Assembly (NCBI RefSeq): GCF_000715075.1
Contig: NC_134103.1
Span: forward strand, 76,695,519-76,759,518
DNA from: Nicotiana tabacum
Lineage: Eukaryota; Streptophyta; Magnoliopsida; Solanales; Solanaceae
Reading direction: 5' to 3'
DNA length: 64,000 nucleotides
Shown: positions 54,900-64,000 of the stretch, one piece after another
How positions within the stretch are numbered: the first letter of the stretch is position 1
Layout: each line of letters opens with the position of its first letter
Notes under the pieces: generated by a model
Told to the model about the DNA's origin: nothing
What the model saw: the letters and a program-made list of their open reading frames with translations, nothing else
The model's database searches: none
Made by a program: the position numbers and the translations under genes

Positions 54900-57073
54900 A
54901 TGATCGGAAGTATCCTACTTCCGGCGCCGGTGCCGCTGCCAAGTCACCGGATAAGCCTCCGGAACCGCCACTCACAGTCAGGTAGTCCTCGGTGCTCGCT
55001 GAGCAAACAAGGCCACCGCTTTATTTCCACCCTTATCGCCACCGACTCCGACGATATATCCGCTACTCACCGCTTACTCCGCAAATTCGTGGCCTCATCT
55101 TCAAAACACGTCGCTCTCAGTACTCTATCTCACCTCTTATCGCCTACTACCTCTCACCTTCGCCTTTCTTCTCTTGCCCTTCCCGTACGTCTCTCTGTTA
55201 TCATCTATTTCAGTTTGTCCTTCTCATTGATTAAGCTAAGAATGATTCACTGCCAAGCGAAATGTGTATTTGCAGTTGTATTATTTTGTATTTCAATGTT
55301 TAAATACTATGCCAGATGGTGTAAAAAATACTTGCACAATCAGATACTAACTTATTAGGTAATTAAAGTAGAATTTAAGCTATATATTTTGTCAGTTTAA
55401 GTAAAATTTGCACTATGAGGTCACTTTTAGTTGTTGTAGAAGGTAATATATCTTATTTTCAAGATTACACATAGACTTACGTATAGATATTCTTTGGATG
55501 AACAACAACATCAACAACAACCCACTATAATCGGGGTCTGGGGAGGGTAGTTTGTATGCAGATCTTACCCCTACCCTAGGTTAGAGAGGCTATTTCCGAT
55601 AGACTCTCGGCTCACTCCCTCCAAGAACTCCCCACCTTGCTCTTGGGGTGACTCGAACTCACAACCTCTTGGTTGGAAGTGGAGGGTGCTCACCACTAGA
55701 GCAACCCACTTTTGTCATTCTTTGGATGAACTGAGAATAAAAATTTCTTTTACCTTGACAGTGTATATAACTTAAACTCTTACATAAAAATCTTGTGATA
55801 AGCATTAATTAGTAATCTGATAAAAATGATAACTAACCTACTATTTCAAGTTGCAATTCATTGATAGTGTAAAATAATCTTCATTGCCAGTGTATAAAAC
55901 TTAAATCTATTCCAATTTCTTGCTTAATTTTTATTACCATAAGTCTGATTGAATGCAAGGCAAAATGTTTATTTGCAGTTGTATTTGGAAATCAGTGAAG
56001 CGTCATGGTTTGATTGGAATTCGAAGCTAGTGGCTGACTTGGTTGCTTTGCTTTACAAGCTAGAGAGATTTGATGAAGCTGAAACCCTAGTTACTGAAAC
56101 GGTTTCTAAATTAGGAGGCCGAGAACGAGATTTGTGTAGTTTCTACTCTCAGTTGATCCATTCGCAATCTAAGCACAAATCGGAAAAAGGTGTTTTGGAT
56201 TTTTGCACAAAATTGAAGTTGTTTCTCTCATGTTCCTCGTCTGTTTATCTGAAGCAACAAGGGTACGCCTCGATGGTGGATGCATTTTGTTCTATTGGAT
56301 TACCGCGTGACGCTGAGGAATTGATTGAAGAGATGAAGGAATTAGGATTGAAATTATCAAAGTTTGAATTTAGAGCTCTAGTTTATTCATATGGTAAATC
56401 AGGATTCTTTAGTGATATGAAAAGGATTGTAGGTCAAATGGAGAGTATGGGACTTCAATTAGATACAGTTGGCGCAAATATGGTGCTTAATTCATTTGGA
56501 TCTCAGTACGAGCTTTCAGAAATGGTTTCGTGGCTCCAAAAAATGGATGTTTCAGGTGTTCCGTTTTCTATTAGGACTTACAATTCGGTGCTGAATTCGT
56601 GCCCCACGATTAGTCTTTTGCTGCAAGATCCGAAGAGTGTTCCTCTTTCTCTTGAAGAGTTACTGGCGAATTTGAATGAGAATGAAGCGAGTTTGGTGAA
56701 GATACTGGTTGGATCATCGGTTTTGGAGGAGACAATGCAGTGGAATCCTTCGGAGTTGAAGCTGGACTTGCATGGGATGCATTTGAGCTCTGCTTATGTG
56801 ATCATATTACAATGGTTTCATCAGCTTCAGTGCAAGCTTGTTGCTGAAAATCGCGTTCTTCCTGCTGAAATCACAGTGGTATGTGGAGCGGGAAAACACA
56901 GTGTTGTTAGAGGAGAATCCCCAGTGAAAGGGTTGATCAAGGAATTACTTCTACGGGTAGGATGTCCACTCAGGATTGATAGGAAGAACATTGGATGTTT
57001 CATTGGTAAAGGAAAAAGTTTCATGGAGTGGTTATCAAACAACAATACCACTATACATGAAAGGATATCCTGA
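54900..57073 (+). CDS. PPR-SMR protein, similar to Arabidopsis At2g17033
   Basis: CDS is join(54900..55184, 55979..57073), 459 residues. Exon 1 ends at CCC|GTACGT and exon 2 begins after TTTGCAG; the join is in phase 0. The N-terminus is Ser/Arg/Leu-rich with few acidic residues, as for an organelle transit peptide. The middle has helical PPR-type pairs (YASMVDAFCSIGLPRDAEELIEEM, FRALVYSYGKSGFFSDMKRIVGQM, ANMVLNSFGSQYELSEMVSWLQKM, TYNSVLNSC). The C-terminal 115 residues form an SMR domain: LKLDLHGMHLSSAYV and ITVVCGAGKHSVVRGESPVKGLI. PPR-SMR proteins bind, and some cut, organellar RNA. The usual TGxGxHS loop reads CGAGKHS. Both exons are open with no defects; the intron contains a SINE. Confidence 0.9.
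55185..55978 (+). other. Intron of the PPR-SMR gene
   Basis: 794 bp, GTACGT..TTTGCAG. Carries a minus-strand SINE with 15-bp target duplications. ATGs and short frames that read through exon 1 into the intron (to 55358) or start just upstream of exon 2 (55949) are not coding. Confidence 0.85.
55504..55716 (-). mobile_element. tRNA-derived SINE (TS-like) in the PPR-SMR intron
   Basis: Flanked by a perfect 15-bp duplication, ATTCTTTGGATGAAC (55489-55503, 55717-55731). On the minus strand it starts GTTGCTCTAGTGGTGAG (A-box-like) and has GTTCGAGTC (B box), then the body GGTAGGGGTAAGATCTGC and CCTCCCCAGACCCC, and a TTG-repeat tail. These are the hallmarks of the tobacco TS family of RNA polymerase III-transcribed SINEs. 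Confidence 0.92.
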
Positions 57074-58484
57074 CAGCGACAGCTCTAGATGTTGAATCAA
57101 GAAAAATGTTACCACGACGGATTACTACAAGAAGCTGAAGATGTTGAATTGAATATACCCGTATCAATTTAGTTGGTTATGTTTGAAAGTTGAAACACGA
57201 TCATCTGATATCCTCAAATATGCATTTTTCTGTTATAATCAGTGAGAGAAAGGTAAATCATCATTAATTGTTGTGGCGTGCAGCTTTTTGTTGAACAATC
57301 ATCCTCAGCTATTGAAGCATCTAATATTTGGCTGCATATTGCGAGCTATTCAAGCATTTAATATTTGGTTATGGGCCTAAATACTTGTGTTTCACATTTG
57401 CAAAACTCCTGCAAAGAAGTCAAAGAAACAAATCGAGCTGCATCTTCAGAAGTAAGCAATCACAGCGATTTGCATCCAAACTGAAGTGGAGAAACAAATC
57501 ATAGCAAGATTTTCTGTTTAAGAAATATATGCATTTATTACTCTTGCAGGGTTTATGAGCAAAATCTTAAAGATCAAGGTCCTTGTTGGGTGGATTATTC
57601 ATAATAGAGGAGGACAAACATGACGACAAAATCGATTTGTAGCATAGATTGCTCTTACCTAACCAATCACACCAACGTTACTGCTCCGTGGAAAAAAACA
57701 TTGGGTTGCGAAAAGATTGTCATTTTGTCTCATGATGGTATCCAAAAACACTCAGCAATCATTCAACATCCCCCTTTGTGCAAGATTGGCGAGACCATCA
57801 ATGGACCGAGGAGTGGAGTAATAGTCGAGGAATATCTATAAGTTCTTCCGTTCAAGAAGCAGGAATCCTAACTAACAAGTACCAGAGCGCTTCCATTGCA
57901 AGATTCAATGATGGTGTAACTCCAACTTGAACAATTCTGTACAACCATGCTTCAATATTTCTCATTGCCGCAGATTTTAAGCAAGGTCAGCACAGAAGTT
58001 ATGTCCATTATTTTATCCTTGGTATGATAGTTATATTAGATCAATGATCACCAGGTGGAAAGAATTTCTTTACTAAAAGAATTCAGGCAACTGAATGTAA
58101 TTCACTCTACTAAACCACTTCCTTCTTGCGGAGGCAATTTCCATTGCAAGAAGACTTGCTAGCTTGCTGCTAATTGAAAGCATTCTCACTTCAAAGTAAT
58201 GTACCAAAAGCTGGCTACTATTTGAATTTATCATTACAAGAAAATGTTGCACTATTTTAGCCTTGTCTTTAGGTCTGTTCAAAAGTATTACACGATCCTC
58301 CAATATGACAATCCTACTTGATCCAATCCATCCCTAATTGCACGTTGTTTAGTAGGTGGGGATAGATGTGTGCCTTTGTAGCAGGTATAGTAGGCAGGGA
58401 AAGGTGTGCATAGCATATAGAGATGCACTTGTTACTTTCAGCTCAAATTCTTTTATATAGTTGCGTAATTTTAAAAAAAAATAG

Positions 58485-58542
<58 letters not shown>

Positions 58543-58817
58543 TAATTTTACCTTGATTGTCACAAACTGGATGAATGTGGGTACTTTGTACCTAATTCCT
58601 TGATCTGCCTATGTTAGAACTTAGAAGGGAAAAACTGCTAATTATAATAACCTTCTCTACTTCTAAAAGTGGAAAACAACTTATGTCGAGGCCATCAAGG
58701 GCAACACCAAAAACCCCGTGGCTTAATGTCCTATACTAGTAAAAGAACACCAAAAGTGAAGCTCTCCCCTTTGGAAATTGGAGCATCTGCGAGCCAATTC
58801 CGATGAGATTTTCTTGC
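57074..58817. other. Intergenic region between convergent PPR-SMR and MSL genes
   Basis: Should hold both 3' UTRs. A 73-codon plus frame (57620-57841) and a 76-codon minus frame (58073-58303) show no family features and I do not call them genes; the first is Cys/His-containing and unrecognised. A (TA)n tract lies at 58484-58541. No transposon ends recognised. Confidence 0.5.
58484..58541. repeat. (TA)n microsatellite
   Basis: About 29 uninterrupted TA units, preceded by a short A run. Downstream of the MSL stop codon. Confidence 0.95.
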
Positions 58818-59106
58818 TTAGTTCCCAGCTGTAGGCCAAGTTGAGGGAATCCTGTTGGAGGTAATGGGAGGCATACCGCGAACGTTGATGTCAATGGGAT
58901 ACAGTCGATACTCAATGTCGAGCTCTTTGAAAATTTTAACCATCTCCTCAACCAACTGAGCTCTTCTGAGCCACCTTTCTCCCATATCCTGATGGTTCAT
59001 TCTATGTCTTATCCATACAGACATTTTCAACCTGTTTAGATCTTCCAGGTTCATCAGTACAACTGTAGGAGAGGGATACCAGTGGTCCTTCTTGCTCTCA
59101 ATATAA
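58818..59106 (-). CDS. MSL gene, last coding exon
   Basis: 289 nt, acceptor TTGCAG before TTATATTGAGAG. Encodes SYIESKKDHWYPSPTVV to IPSTWPTAGN and the TAA stop, the cytosolic C-terminal MscS domain. Confidence 0.9.
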
Positions 59107-62100
59107 CTGCAATAGCAAGCCACCAAAATTATGTCAAGTCATAACTCAATATCATCTAATTTTCACTATCATACAATTTTTTTTAACTAATATAACTTTT
59201 TTTTATCCAACAATGGTGTTAGCGCCCCTCGATTATCCACCGGGTATTTGCTATTCCACACCAGCACGTGTATTGGATAACTTTGCCTACCAAGACAAAA
59301 TTACGCAATACATGTACTAGTGGGAGATAACAAGTACTTGATGGAATAGTCAAAGTATGCGCAAACTGATTCGGACACCATCTAGATTAAAAGAAATGAA
59401 AAAAAAATAGCTTTTCATCGGCTTTCTTAGTTTACATTCTTGTTTTTACTTTTTTCCCTTTTCTTGCTAGGTGGATATTTTTACTTGGCTATTAGCTAAA
59501 GAAGCAGTCCTAACACATGACAACCTAACAAGAAGAGGATTTCAGATGTGCTCTAAGTGTTACCTATGTGGTGAGAAGGCAGAGACAATTAGTCATCTCT
59601 TTTTGCATTGCAGCTTCACTATACATATATGGAGGATTTTTATCGGTCTAAGGGGAATTCCATGGGCAATGCCGGGAAGAATCCTTGATATTCTAGCTAG
59701 CTGGAATAAAGAGGGCTCACTTTCGAGAGACAAAGAGAGATGGAGAATTGTCCCAGCTAGTATATGGTGGACAGTGTGGGAAGAGAGAAACCAAAGATGC
59801 TTTGAAGAGAAATCCAACAACATTCAGAAGATAAAGATGAAATGTTTAGTTCTTTTTTATTTTTGGTGTAAAGGAAAACTTTTGGAGGATAGTGTATCCA
59901 TTTTAGATGCCTTAGACTCATTGTAAGAGAACAATGCAGAAAAGAGCCCTTTTTGTGTAGTTTTGTATGGGCACTTACTTTGTAATTATGGGTGACTTCA
60001 CAATTTTAGTTAAGTCTTCATATAAATATACAAATATGTTACCTTCTCAAAAAAAAAATGAAAACATTAAAAAGGGAAAGAAAGGGGCATCCATCTAAAG
60101 GCCAATCAAGCATCCTTTTCGCGACACTATGTCATGAAATTCATATGCAGCTGGTACGTTCTTTTTTGTGAATTCTGCTACACTAATGTCCTTTGTTCAT
60201 TAAGGATGCATGTAAAGTTTTCTACACACTTGCTGCAAAGCATTCACAGAGGTGATAAAAGATTATATTGGATGACAAGACAGATATATACCTGGTTATT
60301 CTTTGTTTCACAGCAGCAATTTTCTCTGCTGGTGTAGCAATGTGGACAGTAAAATCAATGGAGTCTCCCATATCAGGACTACGGTAGTAATTGCCAATAG
60401 GTCGAGTTGAAAGAGTGCTATTTGGATACATTATCTTTTGGTTGTCGAATCTCAGAAAGACGGTAGTTAAAATGTTCATCTCTTCAACAATCATCTGAAA
60501 CACAAAACAAAAAATTATACAAATCAGACCTTGCTAAACACATAAATATGGTAAAAAGTAGTACTAATATTTATTACTCCCTTTGTTCCATTTTATATGA
60601 TACTTTATAAGTTTAAAATGAAATGGTAGTTCATTTTAGGTCCGCATACACACTCCCCTTTTGCTTTGGAATGCTTTCCTTGAGCCTGAGGGTATATTGG
60701 AAAAAGCCTCTCGCATACACACTCCCCTTTTGCTTTGGAATGCTTTCCTTGAGCCTGAGGGTATATTGGAAAAAGCCTCTCTACCTTCCCAAGGTAGAGG
60801 TAAGATCTGGATACACACTACTCTCTTCAGACCCCACTCGTAGGGTTACACAGGGTATGTTGTGTTGCAAAATGAAATGGCACCTTTCTATATTTAAAAG
60901 CCCTTTAAATTTAGACCTTTTGTTTTGCCCTTAGTGGCATGCTCTTAGGGGTCGTTTGGTAGCCTGTTAGAGAGGAGTTATCCATGTATTAAAATTAGGA
61001 TAACTTTATACATTGTTTGGTTAAAAGAAAGGGAAAAAATAATCTCCACATAGCAATTGGCATAAGTTATACAATGTTTGGTTGTTTTTTCCTCTTTTCC
61101 ACATAAAATGCAGCATTGTTAATACAATGTTTGGTTCATATTTTTCTTTTCCGCATAACTAATGCATGTATAAGTTATGAGGGAATCTATGTATTATTTA
61201 TGCAGGGTAGAAGGTGGAATAACTTATACATGTATTAGTAATACTTGTATTTAAAACACAAAATAACAAGAATACCCTTTATTCAAACTTGTATTTTTTG
61301 TTTAAAAATATATATTTAAACTATACTAACAATTTTAATAAATAAAAGTAAGCTAATAATAAATAACACTCACATTACATCTATATTACTAATCCTTATA
61401 TAATTACCGCATAACTAATTCCCGCATAACTAATCCCAACATAACTCAACCTTGCATAACTTATCCCTGCATAACTAATACATGCATAACTAATCTCTGC
61501 ATTACTTATTCTTGCATAACTAATACATACATAACTAATATTTGCATAACTAATACATGTATAACTAATACCTGCATAACTCTAACCGGCAACCAAACGA
61601 CCCCTTATATTCACAAAAATATCATGTTTAAGGGTATAAGTTTTAAAGTTACTCTTGTAATATGCATAAAAAATCTTTATATCTTCTTAGATTCTATATC
61701 CAGCCAAAGTCTGAAAAAAAGATGAAACGAAGTATTATGTTTGAAGAGAAAGGAATAAACAAGTAGATGCATAACAAAATAGAAAAAGGATCAAGAAAGT
61801 ATGCTATATACCTGAACTCCATCAACCTCACAACGGTCGCCCACGTCAAATGGATGCATCACAAATAAGAAGATGATGGATTCAAATATGGTTTTGCAAG
61901 TGTTTCCAAAAACAAATGCCACAACAACAACCTGAGAGCTGACGAAGAGCAAGAACTTGCTGGTCGCTATCCCTAAAATTACAAGGCAGATAACCAGAAT
62001 GATGATGCTAACTAAAACATTCACCATCTGATGAAGTTTGTTCACAGCTGTTTTCGTGTCATTTAACGTCAATGCAAGTGCCCTTCGTTCTCTAAATGCA

Positions 62101-64000
62101 TTCACCTGCAGAAATTCAAGGATAGTCGTCTGATATCGTGGACATAGACAACTATTGATAAAGTGTTGGAATTTAAATTAGGCTAGCTACCACTTTGTTG
62201 TAAGTGGAAGAAGAGACTAACACAATTCAAAGGAAAACATTTATAAGGCGCAAGGAGTATGGAAGAGGGAGATGGCCACTGATAATATTATGAAAAAGTC
62301 CACCATTACAAAACAAGTTCAACATTTATAAACATTTTAGGACGATTCATAAGACACACTCCTATAATAACTCAACAGAAAAATGAAAACATTTAGGGGA
62401 TCATTTGGTACGCGGACTAAATTATCCTAGGACTATAATCCTGGGATTATAATCCCTACACTAATTTATCCCATAATCCCAAGTTTGATGGGATAAATCT
62501 AATCGCACACCTTATTATCCTACCTTATCCCGTGTACTAAACGACCCCTAAGTTTATTATTTCAAACAAAGAGATATGTAGAAAAAAAAGTATGTGCATA
62601 ACTTCATCAAGAATTAATGAGCAGAAACAAATAGTTATTGCATAATTTGCATTTCTTACCACCCAGCTCTTGAGTGATGCTCTACTGATCTTTTCTCTGT
62701 CTGGTGATCCTTCCACAAGATTCATACTCTTCAAAGCCTCTTCTTCTCGCAAGAAGCACCTCAGGTCGTCCAGGTAGATGAATCTGTCCGAAGAACAAAG
62801 TTTTAGACTAAATTTTACTGAAGTGATATGATCATGTGACTGCTATTTAATTAAGTATATGATTCTTTCTGATATGAGTAATAGGTGTACCACAAGATAT
62901 AATAAATTAGATGCTCTCTACTCAGCATAAAATATGGAAAGGTGTTATTGATCTGAACAGTAAGTTATAAGAATAAAAGTCAGACTACACCAGGTCACAA
63001 AACCAAAGTATACACTATACAATTAAAAAGGAAGGTAGCTCGGTGCACTAAGCATCCCGCATCCACGCAAGATCCGGGGAAAGGCCGCATCTCAAGGGTG
63101 TGATGTAGGCAGCCTACCCTAGTGAAGTATTAGCGGCTGATTTCACAGCTCGAACCCGTGACCTATAGGTTACACACAACTTTACTGTTGCTCCAAAGTT
63201 CCCTTCATACACTATACAATAGTAATTCCAAAATTGAAAATCTTTTCAGGGACTGTTAAATTTTATTGTCACAAAACTAGGTAATTATCAAGAATCAAAC
63301 GTGAAGAATCACAAATAGATGAAAATTACATAAAAGTATCCTTTTTCTGTTGTATTTCACTATGTTACTTGTATTAGCATAAGAGAGGGAGCAATGCAAC
63401 CTCTAAGAAGTTCACTATCTGGTTCTAGGCAAGGCCGGATTCATAGCCCCAATTATGGGGCACGTGAACCCATGGTCTCACCGTCAAACTAGGTATTTTA
63501 TATATGTATTTTCTAAAATTAGTCTAATATTATCTGTTGGCACTCATATTCCCAAAAGATTGAATGGTTTACTTGGTTGAATATTAGGATATTTACCCTA
63601 AGAAACAAGGATCAATTCCCACTCAATACGTTTTTTTTTAGTGGTGCACCCATGTTCAGAAAATCCTAGATCCGCCTCTGGTTCTAGGAAAATGATTTGG
63701 ACTAATATGCCTGACTGACTGAGTGTTTATGAAATTACTTACTTGGATCTAGGCTTGGCAACGTTTCGGAATATCTTCCTGGCTGCAACTTTGGCCTCAT
63801 ATTCACTTCTAATCTGCGTCGTAGACTCATCCTCTCTTTTGGTATCCAGTATTTGCTCATCCAGCGTAGATATTACCCCATACCTTACTATTTTAATCAA
63901 TCTCTTCATATTCCAAGCTGAAATATTCTTGGGGTTCAATTTATGCAAATGATCAATTGATATCCCTTGGTTCTGTTCATCTTGATTTTTTGACAAGGGA
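58818..64000 (-). CDS. MscS-like mechanosensitive ion channel (MSL10/MSL9 type), 5' end outside the window
   Basis: Visible CDS is complement(join(58818..59106, 60292..60494, 61812..62105, 62660..62783, 63743..>64000)), about 388 residues to the TAA at 58820-58818. All junctions have GT..AG and matching phases. The gene encodes a plasma-membrane-type MSL channel that opens under membrane tension. Motifs in order: LHKLNPKNISAWNMKRLIKIV and RSEYEAKVAARKIFRNVAKP (cytosolic linker), LDDLRCFLREEEALK, FRERRALALTLNDTKTAVNKLH, a membrane segment VNVLVSIIILVICLVILGIA, the pore-lining region with FGNTCKTIFESIIFLFVMHPFDVGDRCEVDG (the MscS signature), VEEMNILTTVFLRFDNQKIMYPN, SPDMGDSIDF, and the C-terminal RMNHQDMGERWLRRAQLVEEM. 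No stops or frameshifts. Confidence 0.92.
59465..60058 (+). mobile_element. LINE 3' end (zf-RVT domain and poly-A) in an MSL intron
   Basis: A 151-codon frame (59471-59926) encodes the reverse-transcriptase zinc-binding domain of plant non-LTR elements: VDIFTWLLAKEAVLT (GTG read first), C-x2-C…H-x4-C in CSKCYLCGEKAETISHLFLHC, and IWWTVWEERNQRCFEEK. A short 3' UTR ends in a run of A at 60049-60058. It is 5'-truncated, as is usual for LINEs, and antisense to the host gene. I could not settle the target duplication. Confidence 0.8.
60292..60494 (-). CDS. MSL gene, fourth visible exon
   Basis: 203 nt, acceptor GTGTTTCAG, donor AG|GTATAT. Encodes MIVEEMNILTTVFLRFDNQ through VHIATPAEKIAAVKQRIT. 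Confidence 0.9.
60643..60868 (+). mobile_element. SINE-derived fragment with a 69-bp tandem duplication, in an MSL intron
   Basis: The segment GAGCCTGAGGGTATATTGG…AAGCCTCTCTACCTTCCCAAGGTAGAGGTAAGATCTG…CAGACCCCACTCGTAGGG…GGGTATGTTGTGTTG matches the body and tail of the TS-like SINE seen at 55504-55716, here in plus orientation and without its tRNA-like head. The first 69 bp (60643-60711) are repeated exactly at 60712-60780. Open frames across it are accidental. Confidence 0.78.
60948..61604. mobile_element. PIF/Harbinger (Tourist)-like MITE, 657 bp, in an MSL intron
   Basis: Termini GGGGTCGTTTGGTAGCC and GGCAACCAAACGACCCC form a terminal inverted repeat, with TTA target duplications (60945-60947, 61605-61607). 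The interior has many CATAACTAAT(A/C)C(C/A)TG-type short repeats and no coding frame. Confidence 0.88.
61812..62105 (-). CDS. MSL gene, third visible exon (pore region)
   Basis: 294 nt (98 codons), acceptor CTGCAG, donor CAG|GTATAT. Carries two membrane segments and the MscS pore signature ending DVGDRCEVDGVQ. Confidence 0.92.
62396..62548. mobile_element. Small MITE, 153 bp, PIF/Harbinger-like, in an MSL intron
   Basis: GGGGATCATTTGGTAC at one end and GTACTAAACGACCCC at the other. Flanks are TTA and TAA rather than an exact repeat. Internal ATAATCC/GGATTATAAT inverted motifs. Related to 60948-61604 by its ends only. Confidence 0.68.
62660..62783 (-). CDS. MSL gene, second visible exon
   Basis: 124 nt, acceptor TTCGGACAG, donor GTG|GTAAGA. 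Encodes FIYLDDLRCFLREEEALKS through LKSWV. Confidence 0.9.
63024..63206 (-). mobile_element. Au-type SINE in an MSL intron
   Basis: Flanked by a perfect 14-bp duplication ATACACTATACAAT (63010-63023, 63207-63220). The minus strand has the B-box-like GGTCACGGGTTCGAGCTGTG and the tail side with GGATCTTGCGTGG-like and CTTAGTGCACCGAG motifs that I recognise from the Au SINE family. Confidence 0.88.
63430..63680. mobile_element. hAT-type MITE, 251 bp, in an MSL intron
   Basis: 8-bp duplication GTTCTAGG (63422-63429, 63681-63688). Ends CAAGGCCGGATT and, on the opposite strand, CAGAGGCGGATC are imperfect inverted repeats. A typical small element of Solanaceae, with no coding capacity. Confidence 0.8.
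63743..64000 (-). CDS. MSL gene, first visible exon (partial)
   Basis: Donor CCAA|GTAAGT at 63742-63741. Encodes SKNQDEQNQG to NVAKPRSK; it continues past the window edge and lacks the N-terminal membrane segments expected for the family. Confidence 0.9.

Noticed and set aside
54900..55358. Single-exon 152-codon frame as a separate gene
   Set aside because: It is exon 1 of the PPR-SMR gene read through its splice donor (GTACGT at 55185) into the intron.
55670..55712. A tRNA gene, from the A-box and B-box motifs
   Set aside because: The motifs belong to the tRNA-like head of a SINE with target duplications; there is no complete cloverleaf.
57620..57841. A 73-codon frame downstream of the PPR-SMR gene as a small gene
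   Set aside because: No recognisable family, no clear splice partners, and it lies in what is probably 3' UTR or spacer. It stays possible but unsupported.
58073..58303. A 76-codon minus frame as a downstream exon of the MSL gene
   Set aside because: The MSL frame has a proper stop at 58820-58818 with a family-typical C-terminus, so no further coding exon is needed.
59471..59926. A host gene encoding a Cys/His protein in the MSL intron
   Set aside because: The Cys/His pattern and flanking motifs match the zinc-binding domain of plant LINE reverse transcriptases, and it ends in a poly-A tract.

Overview
This is a transposon-dense stretch of plant nuclear DNA. It is most likely from a Solanaceae species and probably Nicotiana-like. 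That inference rests on the tRNA-derived SINE with a TTG-repeat tail, the Au-type SINE, and three chromovirus-type Ty3/Gypsy elements with unusually long LTRs (about 2.5-3 kb). There is no prokaryotic or organellar character. By eye, about four fifths of the window is retrotransposon or other repeat. Only two host genes look functional, both at the right end: a PPR-SMR protein gene (+, 54900-57073, two exons) and a MscS-like mechanosensitive channel gene (-, 58818 to beyond 64000, five exons visible). They lie tail to tail.

Layout. 1-2956 and 17995-18725: remnants of a Mutator-like (MULE) transposase gene (+) and a plant-mobile-domain (PMD/MAIN-like) gene (-). The PMD gene is cut in two by Gypsy element A (2957-17994, target-site duplication CCCAT), and A itself carries a 4.5-kb solo LTR of another family (3317-7799, duplication GGATC). 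18726-20878: AT-rich repeats and a hAT-type MITE (19456-20211, 8-bp duplication). 20879-25868: Copia element D, about 5 kb with 250-bp LTRs and a perfect TATAC duplication. 27274-39049: a vacuolar iron transporter (VIT) homologue pseudogene (-), cut in two by Gypsy element B (27458-38498). 39376-53684: a truncated Gypsy element C, interrupted inside its reverse-transcriptase frame by Copia element E (39561-48599). Copia E is in turn interrupted inside its RNase H frame by a solo LTR of the same family as element A (41297-44098). 53685-64000: gene-bearing DNA whose introns hold SINEs, MITEs and a LINE end.

How it fits together. The window reads as a stratigraphy of insertions: old gene-like targets (MULE/PMD, VIT homologue, Gypsy C), then full-length Gypsy or Copia elements, then later insertions now reduced to solo LTRs. 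Each layer is dated relative to the next by target-site duplications and by reading frames that rejoin across the insertion. All gag-pol frames carry stops or frameshifts, so no element looks autonomous. I found no tRNA or rRNA gene, CRISPR array or new enzymatic system. The most unusual signals are non-coding: an interspersed 18-mer array in the giant solo LTR, and dense CpG-containing palindromes at comparable positions in all three Gypsy LTR families.
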